Positions 1 through 7,787 are shown, counted from the first letter of the stretch. The stretch: 64,000 bases of DNA from JBJXFE01 sp046153875 (GCA_046153875.1 JBJXFE010000009.1:1-64000), one strand, 5' to 3'. The notes: generated by a model from the letters alone, not told the origin. Made by a program: numbers and translations.

Positions 1-120
1 GCCGGGGTGGGGGGGGCGCGGGGCCCCGCCGCGACCCCAAACGGCGAAGAGCCGGAGTGGGACGCGAACGTGGGCGCGCGGCTGCTCTACAAGCTCTGCG
101 GGCTGGCGGCGCGGACCTGA
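1..120 (+). CDS. C-terminal end of an unidentified protein (cut by window edge)
   Basis: Frame 1 is open from the window edge to a TGA at 118-120. The first half is Pro/Gly-rich (GVGGARGPAATPNGEEPEWD) and it ends with a hydrophobic, slightly basic helix-like stretch, ARLLYKLCGLAART. The stop lies one base before the stop of rplT on the other strand, so the two genes are tail to tail. Only 39 residues are visible, no domain can be named, and the call rests on the protein-like composition and the neat convergent spacing. It could still be chance open frame in GC-rich DNA. Confidence 0.45.
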   Translation, partial: AGVGGARGPAATPNGEEPEWDANVGARLLYKLCGLAART

Positions 121-121
121 T

Positions 122-502
122 TCACACCGCGACCGCCGCCGGCGTCGCCTTGCTGCTCTTGACCGCCAGGGCCGCGATTTCATCGAAGAGCTTGGGTTCC
201 TCGATCGCGAGCTGGCTGAGCATCTTGCGGTTGAGCAGGATGCCGGCGCGCTTCAGGCCGTTGGTGAAGAGGCTGTAGCGGGTGCCGCGCATCCGGCAGG
301 CGGCCGTGATCCGCGTGATCCACAGGGCCCGGATATCGCGCTTGCGGTTGCGCCGGTCGCGGTAGGCATACCGCCCGGCGCGGAGCACCGCGTTACGGGC
401 CCGGTACTTGTGCAGGTGGTTGGTGCCGTAGTACCCGCGGGCGGCCCGCAGGATGCGCTTGCGTTGCCTGGCTCTGGCGGCGCCTTTACGAACTCTGGGC
501 AT
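122..502 (-). CDS. rplT: 50S ribosomal protein L20
   Basis: L20 binds 23S rRNA and is needed early in large-subunit assembly. The start MPRVRKGAARARQRKRIL is the usual L20 N-terminus, followed by the family stretch ARGYYGTNHLHKYRARNAVL and later FTNGLKRAGILLNRKMLSQLA. The ATG at 500-502 is chosen because homologues start MPRV; the frame is open further upstream but that part is not family-like. At 126 residues it is slightly longer than usual (about 118), with a short Ala/Lys/Thr tail. It follows rpmI by 136 bp on the same strand, the conserved rpmI-rplT order. infC, the common third member of this operon, is not next to them. Confidence 0.96.
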   Translation of the reverse strand: MPRVRKGAARARQRKRILRAARGYYGTNHLHKYRARNAVLRAGRYAYRDRRNRKRDIRALWITRITAACRMRGTRYSLFTNGLKRAGILLNRKMLSQLAIEEPKLFDEIAALAVKSSKATPAAVAV

Positions 503-638
503 GACTCGTGACTCCCGGCGTCCGGCGGAGCGGCCCTCGCATCGGAGGAACCGGCTTGTTTCCCAACGGACAGCTCTTGTGACACCCATGCACCCGTCCG
601 CCGGCGATCACGCCGACGGCGGGCTGGGCCGAACCGAC

Positions 639-953
639 TCAGGACTTCTTCTTGGCCTCCGCGGCCGGGCTCTTGGCCGCAGCGGCCTCGGCGGCGTGAC
701 GGGCTTCGGGCGAGGGGCTGCGACGGAGGGCGGTGCGCGGCTGGCTTCGCCCGCGGAGCCGGCGGAACAGCAGCTTCTCCAGACGCTTCGCGTCCGGGTT
801 GGACATGTACGGGTCCTTGCGCATCTGACGGAGCTTCTTGCCGCCCTTGCCGGAGCGGAGGTGCTTGTGCCCGGCGGTGCGGTGGCGCACCATCCCGGAC
901 TTGCTGACGCGGATCCGCTTGAGGAGCCCCTTGTGAGGCTTGTTCTTGGGCAT
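639..953 (-). CDS. rpmI: 50S ribosomal protein L35 with C-terminal extension
   Basis: The first 65 residues (MPKNKPHKGLLKRIRVSKSG, then HKHLRSGKGGKKLRQMRKD) match the whole usual length of bacterial L35, a small rRNA-binding protein of the large subunit. The protein then continues to 104 residues with a low-complexity Arg/Ala/Lys tail ending EAAAAKSPAAEAKKKS. Extra basic tails are seen on some planctomycete ribosomal proteins, but this one makes up over a third of the protein. The ATG at 951-953 is the only start giving the family N-terminus. The gene is divergent from the M50 protease gene and lies upstream of rplT. Confidence 0.94.
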   Translation of the reverse strand: MPKNKPHKGLLKRIRVSKSGMVRHRTAGHKHLRSGKGGKKLRQMRKDPYMSNPDAKRLEKLLFRRLRGRSQPRTALRRSPSPEARHAAEAAAAKSPAAEAKKKS

Positions 954-1012
954 GGACAGGGCTCCGACTCCCGACACGAGCGACGCCCGCGACAGGGCCT
1001 GTAGGTTAGACC

Positions 1013-1018
1013 TCTCCC
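1013..1018 (-). promoter_or_regulatory. Possible -10 box for rpmI-rplT
   Basis: TAACCT on the minus strand, 59 bases before the rpmI ATG. The same hexamer lies 48 bases before the NRPS operon. No clear -35 is seen. Tentative. Confidence 0.25.
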
Positions 1019-1055
1019 GGCGCCGGGGAAAGCCCGGGCCGGCGTGCGGGTGCGT

Positions 1056-1061
1056 TAGACT
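1056..1061 (+). promoter_or_regulatory. -10-like box TAGACT for the M50 protease gene
   Basis: TAGACT lies 23 bases before the GTG start at 1085. An AGGAG ribosome-binding site sits between them, seven bases before the GTG. The identical hexamer precedes the sigma gene at 4103. No convincing -35 element. Confidence 0.4.
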
Positions 1062-1084
1062 GCAGGTCAGCCAGGAGTTCCGGC

Positions 1085-1774
1085 GTGAGCAGTTGGTGGG
1101 TGATGACGTTCTGGGAAGAGCAGCCCATGCTGCTTGTCTCGTGGATGTTCTGGGTCGTGTTCTCGATCTGCCTCCACGAGTTGGGGCATGGATGGGCGGC
1201 AATCCGCGCGGGCGACCGGACCCCCATCGAGACCGGGCACATGACGTGGAATCCCCTGGTGCACATGGGCACGGCGAGCCTGGTTGTGTTCGGACTGGTC
1301 GGCATCGCCTGGGGCGCGATGCCTGTCAACCCGCGACGGTTCCGGGGGCGGTATGACGAGGCGGTCGTGAGCGCCGCCGGGCCCGGTATGAATGTTGGGC
1401 TCTTTTTCGCGTGTCTGGCCCTTCTCGTGGCGTGGGTGGCCGCGGCGGGCGGGTACTGGTGGCAGTCGGTCGTCGCGCCGGAACGTTTGTTCGACAACGT
1501 GCAGACGTTCCTGCGCGTGGGCGCCGTGCTGAATATGTTGCTTCTGACGCTGAACCTGATCCCGATTCCGCCGCTCGACGGATCGAGAATACTCGCCAGC
1601 TTCTGGCCCGGATACGGACGGCTATGGCGGCACGAGGGCGCTCCCATCCTTGCGATGGTGCTGCTCGTGGGGCTGCTTCTCTTCAGCGGAGGCGCTCTGT
1701 TCCCGGGCGCGATCGAACTCACCGGACAGATCGAAGACGCCCTGCTGCGCCTGATCGCCCCGGGCGCACTGTGA
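1085..1774 (+). CDS. Site-2-type membrane zinc protease (M50 family)
   Basis: This is a small integral-membrane metalloprotease of the M50 family, which cuts substrates within or near the membrane. The zinc-binding HELGH is at residues 31-35 and the partner motif NLIPIPPLDGSRIL starts at 157, giving the third metal ligand (Asp165). Hydrophobic segments lie near 14-31, 63-78, 95-120, 146-165 and 189-210. At 229 residues, with no PDZ domain, it is like the minimal group (YwhC/SREBP-S2P-like). The GTG start has AGGAG seven bases upstream; an ATG seven codons in is possible. It is convergent with the pseudopilin-like regulator, with only two bases between stops. Its substrate cannot be told. Confidence 0.88.
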   Translation: MSSWWVMTFWEEQPMLLVSWMFWVVFSICLHELGHGWAAIRAGDRTPIETGHMTWNPLVHMGTASLVVFGLVGIAWGAMPVNPRRFRGRYDEAVVSAAGPGMNVGLFFACLALLVAWVAAAGGYWWQSVVAPERLFDNVQTFLRVGAVLNMLLLTLNLIPIPPLDGSRILASFWPGYGRLWRHEGAPILAMVLLVGLLLFSGGALFPGAIELTGQIEDALLRLIAPGAL

Positions 1775-1776
1775 CC

Positions 1777-3033
1777 TTACGGCCCGAGCACTGTGTCGTC
1801 CGCACCGTCGGGCAGCTCACGCCCCGAGAGCGAGCCGGCGGGGAGGCGGCGGCCGATCTCCTCGATGCGGTTCTCGACGGGTCGCGGCAGCCAGATGTTG
1901 TCGCCGTTCGGGAGCACGGGGCTGCGGTACCAGCGGACCGAGCCGTCGGTGTAGAGCACGCACTGCCCGCGTCCGCCGTGGTTCGGGGAGTTGGCGAACG
2001 GGTCGATCGGCTGGCCGCGAACGGCCGCGAGAACGACCGGTGAGCGGTCGGCCAGGACGGGCGACGGCGCCGCGGTGATCCACGCGCGCCCCTGAGGGCC
2101 GTACACAAGCTGCATGCTGTACGAGACTTCCTCGAGCGATCGCCAGTCGCGGGCGGTCTGGTGGTTGATCTTGGTGCAGGCGTGCGGGTTGCCGGGGCAG
2201 GAGAGTTGCTCGACGCTCGCGAACCCGCCGCGGACGAGGCTGTAGAGGTTGGCCGAGTTGGCGCAGCCGTCCTCGCAGCCCACGTCCCACCATCGCCCGC
2301 CGCCGAGCGAGGCGGTGGCGGTCGGGAGCGAGTCGCGGAACGACCCCGCGTAGCTGGCCAGCGCGGTCGCGGTGGCGCCGAGGTGCGACTGGCAGACGAG
2401 CTTGCGGTTGTAGTCGCGGGCGGCGCCCAAGACGGGCCAGACGACCGCGCCGCCGATCAGGAGCGTCGCGGCCACGCCGACAAGGTCGGCGAAGCGCAGT
2501 CCCCGCCCGCGGGCGCGGACCGCGGTGATGTCGAACGCCGCCCGTACGCGGTCGATCTCAACCTGAACGCGCGCGAGCGTCGCATCCACAATGGAACGAT
2601 CGCCCGCGGCAACGGGGCCGCCCGTGACGAGCCGCGACAACGCTTCGAGCCGCCGAGCGCGGACGCGCAGGGAAGGCGCCACACGCTCGGCGGCGTGATC
2701 GTGCATGATCCAGGAGTCGAGGGCGTCGCCGTCGGCGGGCGTGAGCACCGGCTCGGCGTGCCCGCCGGCCCTGTCGGCGGCCCGCCGCACACGCGCGAGC
2801 GTCGCGTCGGCCAGAGCGCCGTCCTGCGAGAGTGCGCCCGCCGACAGCAGGCCCAGGAGGCCGTGCGCCCGCCGGGAGCGCTCGCGGTGCGCGGGCGGCA
2901 CATGCCCCGGGTCGTACCCGGCGCTCAGGAGCGCGTCGAGCGCCGCGGCGTCGTCCGGCGAGAGCCGGGGGTGCGGCACAGACGGGCGGGAGAACTGGTC
3001 GGGATCGGGCGTCAACTCCGCGGCTCCTTCCAC
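1777..3033 (-). CDS. Membrane regulator with tandem repeat and pseudopilin-like C-terminal module
   Basis: 418 residues from a GTG that overlaps the end of the upstream ECF sigma gene by 22 bases, so it is probably translated with it and may control that sigma factor. The N-terminal half contains two related blocks, about 24-85 and 98-160, each beginning L[ST]P-D---ALD and ending DATLARV. Residues 181-203 form one membrane segment followed by ARDYNRKLVCQSHLGATATA, which resembles the helix of type II secretion pseudopilins. The C-terminal part has NHGGRGQCVLYTDGSVRW (351-368), close to the H-X9-DG motif of planctomycete DUF1559-type pseudopilin proteins but with ten residues between H and D. 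The anti-sigma role is inferred only from position. Confidence 0.7.
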   Translation of the reverse strand: MEGAAELTPDPDQFSRPSVPHPRLSPDDAAALDALLSAGYDPGHVPPAHRERSRRAHGLLGLLSAGALSQDGALADATLARVRRAADRAGGHAEPVLTPADGDALDSWIMHDHAAERVAPSLRVRARRLEALSRLVTGGPVAAGDRSIVDATLARVQVEIDRVRAAFDITAVRARGRGLRFADLVGVAATLLIGGAVVWPVLGAARDYNRKLVCQSHLGATATALASYAGSFRDSLPTATASLGGGRWWDVGCEDGCANSANLYSLVRGGFASVEQLSCPGNPHACTKINHQTARDWRSLEEVSYSMQLVYGPQGRAWITAAPSPVLADRSPVVLAAVRGQPIDPFANSPNHGGRGQCVLYTDGSVRWYRSPVLPNGDNIWLPRPVENRIEEIGRRLPAGSLSGRELPDGADDTVLGP

Positions 3034-3623
3034 ACGCGCTGCCAGTGACGCGCGAACGCGGCGACGGCGGCGTGCAGGCGCGACTTGACCGTCCCGAGCG
3101 GGATATCCAGCTCCTCGGCAATCTGGTTGTAGCTCAGCCGCTGGAAGTACGCCAAGAGCAGGATCTCCTTGAGCGACGCGGGCATGAGATTCACGGCCTT
3201 CTGCACCGCGTCGTCGCGCTCCCGGGCGAGCATGGGGTCGCCCGGCTCGGGGATGTCGATCTCCATCAGGTCGACAAAGGTCTGCCCGCCGTCTCCTCCA
3301 CCGCCGTCGCCCTCGCCGGCGACCGGGGCCATCAGGTCGACCTCGTGCCGGCGTCCTCTCCTACGCAACAGGTCCCGGGCCTTGTTCGCGGCGATCGTGA
3401 ATAACCACGGCTTGAACCGGCGGGTCGCGTCGAACGTCGCTTGGGACTGGTGGATCTGCAGGAACGTCTCTTGAAAGACGTCCTCGGCGCCCTGGCGATC
3501 GCCGGTGAGCCGGTTGAGGAAGCGCAGCAGGTCGTCGTGGTACCGCTCGATGAGCGTGCGCAGGGCGGCCACCTCGCCGCCGCGGTAGGACTCGAAGAGC
3601 TGTTCGTCGGTGGGTTGCGGCAA
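3012..3623 (-). CDS. ECF RNA polymerase sigma factor
   Basis: Directs RNA polymerase to alternative promoters. Region 2 is visible (ERYHDDLLRFLNRLTGDRQG, then FQETFLQIH and FKPWLFTIAANKARDLLRRR), followed by a Gly/Asp-rich linker (GEGDGGGGDGG) and region 4 with the helix-turn-helix LSYNQIAEELDIPLGTVKSR. At 203 residues it has normal ECF length. The ATG at 3621-3623 gives a typical short N-terminus. The downstream gene overlaps its stop and encodes a membrane protein, the usual arrangement for a sigma factor and its regulator. Its target promoters are not identifiable here. Confidence 0.92.
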   Translation of the reverse strand: MPQPTDEQLFESYRGGEVAALRTLIERYHDDLLRFLNRLTGDRQGAEDVFQETFLQIHQSQATFDATRRFKPWLFTIAANKARDLLRRRGRRHEVDLMAPVAGEGDGGGGDGGQTFVDLMEIDIPEPGDPMLARERDDAVQKAVNLMPASLKEILLLAYFQRLSYNQIAEELDIPLGTVKSRLHAAVAAFARHWQRVWKEPRS

Positions 3624-3736
3624 GGGATGGACCCGGGAAGATCGATTATTCGGGAGTTGTTCGTAGCAAGGCGCTGATGGGGAACTGTACGAGACTCAAC
3701 GCGGCATGGTCGCGCCACGTTCGGCCCCTGCGGCCA

Positions 3737-4039
3737 CTACACGATCCTCCCGACCCGGCGCTGGAACGTAACACCCCGACCCGCCCCGAAGCGGGCCAGA
3801 CCCTCGGTTCGCAGTCGAGGGGCATGGTCGCGGAGATATCGGTCGAACTCCGCACGGCCAGCGAAGATGTACCTGGACTCGATCTGGATGGGCGTCGGCG
3901 GCTCCTCGAGGTGGATGACCTCCGCGGAGACCGCCCCCCCGGCGACTACCTGCTGAACGTGCCCACCCTTGAGCCATGCGACGTACTCCGCGGCAAGGGA
4001 CTGGTCCGGAAAGGTGGCGATAACGGAATAGGCCAGCAT
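3737..4039 (-). CDS. DUF4286-type small protein
   Basis: A 100-residue cytoplasmic protein resembling the DUF4286 family, small ferredoxin-fold proteins of unknown function. The visible pattern is YSVIATFPDQSLAAEYVAWL, then GGHVQQVVAGG, then IESRYIFAGRAEFDRYLRDH, ending with LARFGAGRGVTFQRRVG. No signal peptide or membrane segment. A TATGCT box lies eight bases before the ATG and no ribosome-binding site is visible, so the transcript may be leaderless. It lies 113 bp upstream of the ECF sigma gene on the same strand and is divergent from a second sigma gene. No specific function can be given. Confidence 0.75.
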   Translation of the reverse strand: MLAYSVIATFPDQSLAAEYVAWLKGGHVQQVVAGGAVSAEVIHLEEPPTPIQIESRYIFAGRAEFDRYLRDHAPRLRTEGLARFGAGRGVTFQRRVGRIV

Positions 4040-4047
4040 CGGCCCGG

Positions 4048-4053
4048 AGCATA
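4048..4053 (-). promoter_or_regulatory. -10-like box TATGCT, leaderless candidate (DUF4286 gene)
   Basis: TATGCT on the minus strand with eight bases to the ATG at 4039, so transcription would begin at or just before the start codon. No Shine-Dalgarno is present. It lies back to back with the TAGACT at 4071. Confidence 0.45.
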
Positions 4054-4070
4054 CCGGCGGCGGCGGGCAA

Positions 4071-4076
4071 TAGACT
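4071..4076 (+). promoter_or_regulatory. -10-like box TAGACT for the second ECF operon
   Basis: TAGACT with 26 bases to the ATG at 4103; AAAAGG just before the ATG may serve as ribosome-binding site. Same hexamer as at 1056. Confidence 0.4.
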
Positions 4077-4102
4077 CACCCCATTGGGCGTTCGTCAAAA
4101 GG

Positions 4103-4720
4103 ATGGTCCCCGTGACGATCCCGAGGCAGCCGGCGGATGCACAGGCCTCGGACATCCCGGGGCTGTTGGTGTCGGCGTCGCGCGGGGACGAGTCGGCATG
4201 GCGGGAGATCCTCGCGCGGTACGGGAAACGGGTGTTCGCGATGGCGCGGAGCCGGTGCGGCCGGCCGGAGCTCGCCGAGGAGATCACGCAATCGGTATTC
4301 GCAACGATTGCCACCAAGCTGGTCGAGCCCGACGGCGGGTACACCGAGCAGGGACGGTTCGAGTCGTGGCTCTTCCGCGTCACGATGAACCGCGTGCGGG
4401 ACTACGCCCGGCGCGAGCGGCGGCACGCGGAGGCGACGGACCCGGCGGTGTTCGGGTCGGTGGAGGCCAGGCCGGTCGACGCCGACGATGATGATGCTGG
4501 GCTTGAAGTGACACGGCTGCGCGGGGCGATGACCGGGTTGAACGACATGGACCGCGAAGTGATCGAGCTTCGGCACCACGGGGGGATGAGCTTCAAGCAG
4601 ATGGCCGAACTGCTGGAGGAGCCGATCGGCACGCTGCTGGCGCGGCACCACCGGGCGCTGCGGAAGCTCAAGGAACTGATGACGGGGGCGGAGCGGACGA
4701 CGCAGAGGAGCAGGCCATGA
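4103..4720 (+). CDS. ECF RNA polymerase sigma factor
   Basis: 205 residues with region 2 (EILARYGKRVFAMARSRCGR, then ITQSVFATIATKL and FESWLFRVTMNRVRDYARRE) and region 4 (LRGAMTGLNDMDREVIELRH, then MSFKQMAELLEEPIGTLLAR). The Asp-rich linker DADDDDAG separates them. The ATG at 4103 is chosen because the family similarity begins soon after it; the longer open frame to 3677 has no similarity and lies over the divergent DUF4286 gene. The stop overlaps the next ATG (ATGA), so this is the first gene of a three-gene unit. It differs clearly from the sigma factor at 3012-3623 and probably answers a different signal. Confidence 0.92.
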   Translation: MVPVTIPRQPADAQASDIPGLLVSASRGDESAWREILARYGKRVFAMARSRCGRPELAEEITQSVFATIATKLVEPDGGYTEQGRFESWLFRVTMNRVRDYARRERRHAEATDPAVFGSVEARPVDADDDDAGLEVTRLRGAMTGLNDMDREVIELRHHGGMSFKQMAELLEEPIGTLLARHHRALRKLKELMTGAERTTQRSRP

Positions 4721-5256
4721 CGGGCGCACACCATCGCGACAACCTTGAAACCCCCGTGGAGCTTCGCGGGATCGACGCGGCCGTCTCACGGCTGGCGGAA
4801 GCGGACGCCGCGGCGGCTCCTCCCGGCCTGGTCGATGGTGTGTTCGCGGCGACGCGCGGGACGATCGCGTCGGCGCGGACCGCGCCGATGGCCCGCCCCG
4901 CCCGGCGCGCCGTGGTGGTTCGCGGCGAGCCCGCGGCGTCCGTCTGGACCGTGCTCGCCCGTGTCTTCACGCCGGTGCGGGCGGCGGCCGCCGTGTCGGT
5001 GTTCGCGGGGGTTGTCGCGCTGCGGATGGCCGGGCTCGGGCCGACCGTGCCGCCCCTGGCGATCGGAGGCGCTCCGTCGGCCCTGGACGGCGACATCGAC
5101 TCGATGCTGATCGCTTCCGATCTGCTCGACGACGGTCTGGGCGACATCGGGCAGCGGATCGACCTGCTCTACGCCGACCTGGTTTCCTTCGACGCTGGGC
5201 TCGGGAGTGTGATCGGGTCGGACACCGGTGATTGGCTCGAAGGGGGTGCGATGTGA
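4717..5256 (+). CDS. Single-pass membrane protein, probable anti-sigma partner
   Basis: 179 residues, starting at an ATG that overlaps the sigma stop by four bases. Residues 1-75 are cytoplasmic-like, with a helical stretch LVDGVFAATRG; residues 88-108 (VRAAAAVSVFAGVVALRMAG) form one membrane segment; the C-terminal 70 residues are acidic and probably lie outside (DGDIDSMLIASDLLDDGLGD). There is no zinc-finger HxxxCxxC motif of the classical ZAS anti-sigma domain. The anti-sigma role is inferred from the overlap with the sigma gene and the cytoplasm-membrane-periplasm layout, not from a recognised domain. Confidence 0.6.
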   Translation: MTGAHHRDNLETPVELRGIDAAVSRLAEADAAAAPPGLVDGVFAATRGTIASARTAPMARPARRAVVVRGEPAASVWTVLARVFTPVRAAAAVSVFAGVVALRMAGLGPTVPPLAIGGAPSALDGDIDSMLIASDLLDDGLGDIGQRIDLLYADLVSFDAGLGSVIGSDTGDWLEGGAM

Positions 5257-6185
5257 GGCTCGCGCTGTTCGCGGCCTGCCTGCTGGTCGTGGGAACGTCG
5301 GCGGGCACTGCGTGGGCGCAGGGCGCGGCCGACCCTGCCGCGAAGCCCGGCACCGATGCGCCGCCCCGACCTCGCACCGTCGAGGAGGACCGCGAGCAGG
5401 TCAAGGCGAGACTCACGCGGCGCCAGGAAGACCTTGCACGCATCCAGCAGCGGATTCAGCAGGCGATCGAGCGTCTGGACGCGGGCGCGGCCCTGGACGA
5501 AGTACGTCAGCTCGCCGATCGACCCGGCGATCGGCCGGGGGACCGTGGGCCCGGAGAGCGCGACGGCCGCCGCGGGCCGGGCGGGCGCGAACGCGGGGCG
5601 GGCGACCCGAACGACGGCGGCCCTCCCGCGACGCGTGAGGGCGGACCGCCGGACGATCGGGGGATGGACCGGGAGCGAACGTTGGCGTTCGTGCGCGAAC
5701 ACCTGCCGGAGTTGTGGGAACGGATCGAGCAGGCCCGGCAGCGCGGCGAGGAAGACCATGAGCGGATGATCGGTCGGCTGATGCCGCGGCTCCGGGAGCT
5801 GATGGCCGAGCGCGACGAACGCGTCCGCGACGCGCGGATCGCGGAGTTCCGCCACGGACAGACGATGTTCACCGCGGCGTTCCGTTACGGCGAACTGGTC
5901 CGCGGGGGGTCGCCCGAGGCCGAGCAGGCCGCGGCGAAGGCGGAGCTGCGGACGCTCGTCGGCAAGCAGTTTGACCTGCGCATCGCGCGGCACCAGGCCG
6001 AGATTGCGTCGCTGGAGGACCGGCTCGCCCGCCTGCGCAAGGATGTCGAGGAGCAGACGTCGCGACGCGATGAGGTGATCGACGACGGCGTCAAGCGGTT
6101 TGACGAGCGCGCCCGCGAGCCGCGACGCGAGGGGGGCGATCGATCACCGGACCGCACCCCGGGGCAGCCGCCCGGTCGGCCGTAG
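5253..6185 (+). CDS. Exported coiled-coil protein of the second ECF operon
   Basis: 310 residues from a GTG inside ATGTGA, overlapping the previous stop; GAAGGGGG lies just upstream. This start gives a good signal peptide, MRLALFAACLLVVGTSAGTA, cut after WAQ. The mature part is mostly charged coiled coil (EEDREQVKARLTRRQEDLAR; later EIASLEDRLARLRKDVEEQT) broken by a Pro/Gly/Asp/Arg-rich stretch near residues 85-140. The helical LPELWERIEQARQRGEEDHE region recalls periplasmic Spy/CpxP-type stress proteins, but no motif confirms that. As the third gene of a sigma/membrane-regulator unit it may be the outer sensor or a target of the sigma factor; this is inference. Confidence 0.65.
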   Translation: MRLALFAACLLVVGTSAGTAWAQGAADPAAKPGTDAPPRPRTVEEDREQVKARLTRRQEDLARIQQRIQQAIERLDAGAALDEVRQLADRPGDRPGDRGPGERDGRRGPGGRERGAGDPNDGGPPATREGGPPDDRGMDRERTLAFVREHLPELWERIEQARQRGEEDHERMIGRLMPRLRELMAERDERVRDARIAEFRHGQTMFTAAFRYGELVRGGSPEAEQAAAKAELRTLVGKQFDLRIARHQAEIASLEDRLARLRKDVEEQTSRRDEVIDDGVKRFDERAREPRREGGDRSPDRTPGQPPGRP

Positions 6186-6295
6186 GTGTTGGGACGAACC
6201 ACTCTGCCTCCTGATCAACGCCGGCGACGGCATCACATTCCCGAACCACTCGACGCGTCGGGGCACTTCAACGAAGCCGACGGGCGTCCGGGCTG

Positions 6296-6301
6296 TACGC
6301 T
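6296..6301 (+). promoter_or_regulatory. -10-like box TACGCT, leaderless candidate (esterase gene)
   Basis: TACGCT ends six bases before the ATG at 6308, so +1 would fall on the start codon. No Shine-Dalgarno. This spacing favours ATG 6308 over the GTG at 6302. Confidence 0.45.
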
Positions 6302-6307
6302 GTGGCG

Positions 6308-7723
6308 ATGGTTCGCACTCTGGTGCTGGCGACCGTACTGCTGACATGCCCGCCCTCGTGGGGGCAGGGCGGCATCTTCGACCTGGGCAACCTACGCGCC
6401 GAACACGCCCTGGTCACACTGACGGACACGTCGCCGCGCCCCGCCCTGCATGACTCGGCGATGGCGCTCGAACTCGCGGGTGTGCTCGCGTCGTGGCGCA
6501 GCGCGGAACTGACGAAGCTCCGCGCGTGCGTGCCGCAGGCGCCGTTCCTGGGCGACCCGACCGGCGGCGAGCGGGTGTGCGTGGTCCACCTGCACGGGTC
6601 GCGGGACCGCGACGCGCCCGCGAAGAGCGTCGAGATTCTCCGCACGCCCGGCCCGGTGTTCGTCGCCGTCGAGCTCAACGCGCCGGGCGAACGTCCCGAC
6701 CGCGTCGAGCTGGATCGGGACGCGACGGCGGCGCTGCTCCGCGGCCTGTCGCAGTACCGGGGCGGGTTTGATGACGCCGCGTGCACCGACCCGCGCGGGG
6801 AGGTGTTCGAACTCCCGAAGCCGTACACGCCGGGCGCGTACGTCATGGACAAGCCCACGATGGGCCGGAGGTTCATGCAGCGGGAGACCACGAACCTCGA
6901 CGCGGCGGACCGGGTGCTGGAGAGCGAGACCATCTATGCGCGCCTGCCGCGCGGCTACAACCCGCGGACGCCCGCGGGCCTGCTGGTCTGGATCAACGCG
7001 ATGCCGAACGGGCGCCCGCCCGAGGTGTTGGCGCGCGCGCTGGACCAGCTCGGCATCATCTGCGTCGGCGCGGCCGATAGCGGCAACGAGCGGCGCGTCG
7101 AGAACCGCTACCAGCTCGCGTTCGACGCGGTCGCCACGGCCTGCCGGCGCTGGCACGTTGATCCGCGGCGAGTGTATGTCAGCGGCATCTCCGGCGGTGG
7201 ACGCGTGGGCTCGCAACTGCTCGCGTGCTTCCCCGACCTGTTCACCGGGGCCGTGCCGATCGTGGGCCTGAGCCACTACGCGAACGTGCCGACGGGAACG
7301 GGGAGCGCCTGGCCGGCGGGGTACACCCGCCCCGAGGGTCCGGTCTTCAGGCTGTTCAAGTCGCGTCCGATGGGCGTCATCACGGGAACGAAGGACTTCA
7401 ACCAGCTCGAGATCGAGAACGCCACGCACCTGATGGTCAAGGACGGCCTGGACGTGCGCGTGTTCCAGTACGACGAGATGGGGCACGAGATGCCGACGCC
7501 CGAGCGGTTCGCCGAGGCGCTGGGGTGGGTCGATCGTGTCTACCAGGACGCGCGCCGAAAGGAAACGGAGGCCGCCCGCGAAGCGATGGAGGCGTACGTG
7601 CAGCGGTACCAGGCCGAGCCGCCGAAGAATGCCGCGGCCCGGAACCTGCTCGTGCGCGTGACCGACGTCGGCCCCTGGACCGAGCAGGCCTGGCGGGCGG
7701 TGGAGTTGCTGGCCCGGCCGTGA
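6308..7723 (+). CDS. Exported alpha/beta-hydrolase (esterase / depolymerase-like)
   Basis: 471 residues. A short signal peptide MVRTLVLATVLLTCPPSWGQ precedes an N-terminal region of unknown fold, then an alpha/beta-hydrolase domain from about residue 200. The nucleophile elbow is GISGGGR, with Ser295 predicted catalytic. Nearby YARLPRGYNPRTPAGLLVWI and QYDEMGHEMPTPERF (a plausible catalytic His near residue 394) fit the PHB-depolymerase / feruloyl-esterase-like group. Substrate unknown; export suggests an ester outside the cytoplasm. Sits alone between the ECF operon and atpC. The N-terminal 200 residues are not explained by the hydrolase family. Confidence 0.72.
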   Translation: MVRTLVLATVLLTCPPSWGQGGIFDLGNLRAEHALVTLTDTSPRPALHDSAMALELAGVLASWRSAELTKLRACVPQAPFLGDPTGGERVCVVHLHGSRDRDAPAKSVEILRTPGPVFVAVELNAPGERPDRVELDRDATAALLRGLSQYRGGFDDAACTDPRGEVFELPKPYTPGAYVMDKPTMGRRFMQRETTNLDAADRVLESETIYARLPRGYNPRTPAGLLVWINAMPNGRPPEVLARALDQLGIICVGAADSGNERRVENRYQLAFDAVATACRRWHVDPRRVYVSGISGGGRVGSQLLACFPDLFTGAVPIVGLSHYANVPTGTGSAWPAGYTRPEGPVFRLFKSRPMGVITGTKDFNQLEIENATHLMVKDGLDVRVFQYDEMGHEMPTPERFAEALGWVDRVYQDARRKETEAAREAMEAYVQRYQAEPPKNAAARNLLVRVTDVGPWTEQAWRAVELLARP

Positions 7724-7742
7724 CGAGCCGGGCCCCCGGCGC

Positions 7743-7748
7743 TACCAT
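7743..7748 (+). promoter_or_regulatory. -10-like box TACCAT for atpC
   Basis: TACCAT with 39 bases to the GTG of atpC; a CGGAGG ribosome-binding site lies eight bases before the GTG. Suggests atpC is transcribed on its own here. Confidence 0.3.
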
Positions 7749-7787
7749 CACCCCCTCGATTCCCGCCCCTTTTCGGAGGCCCCGACC

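Noticed and set aside
3677..4102. Upstream extension of the second ECF sigma gene
   Set aside because: The frame is open but overlaps the divergent DUF4286 gene, and the sigma similarity begins only after the ATG at 4103.
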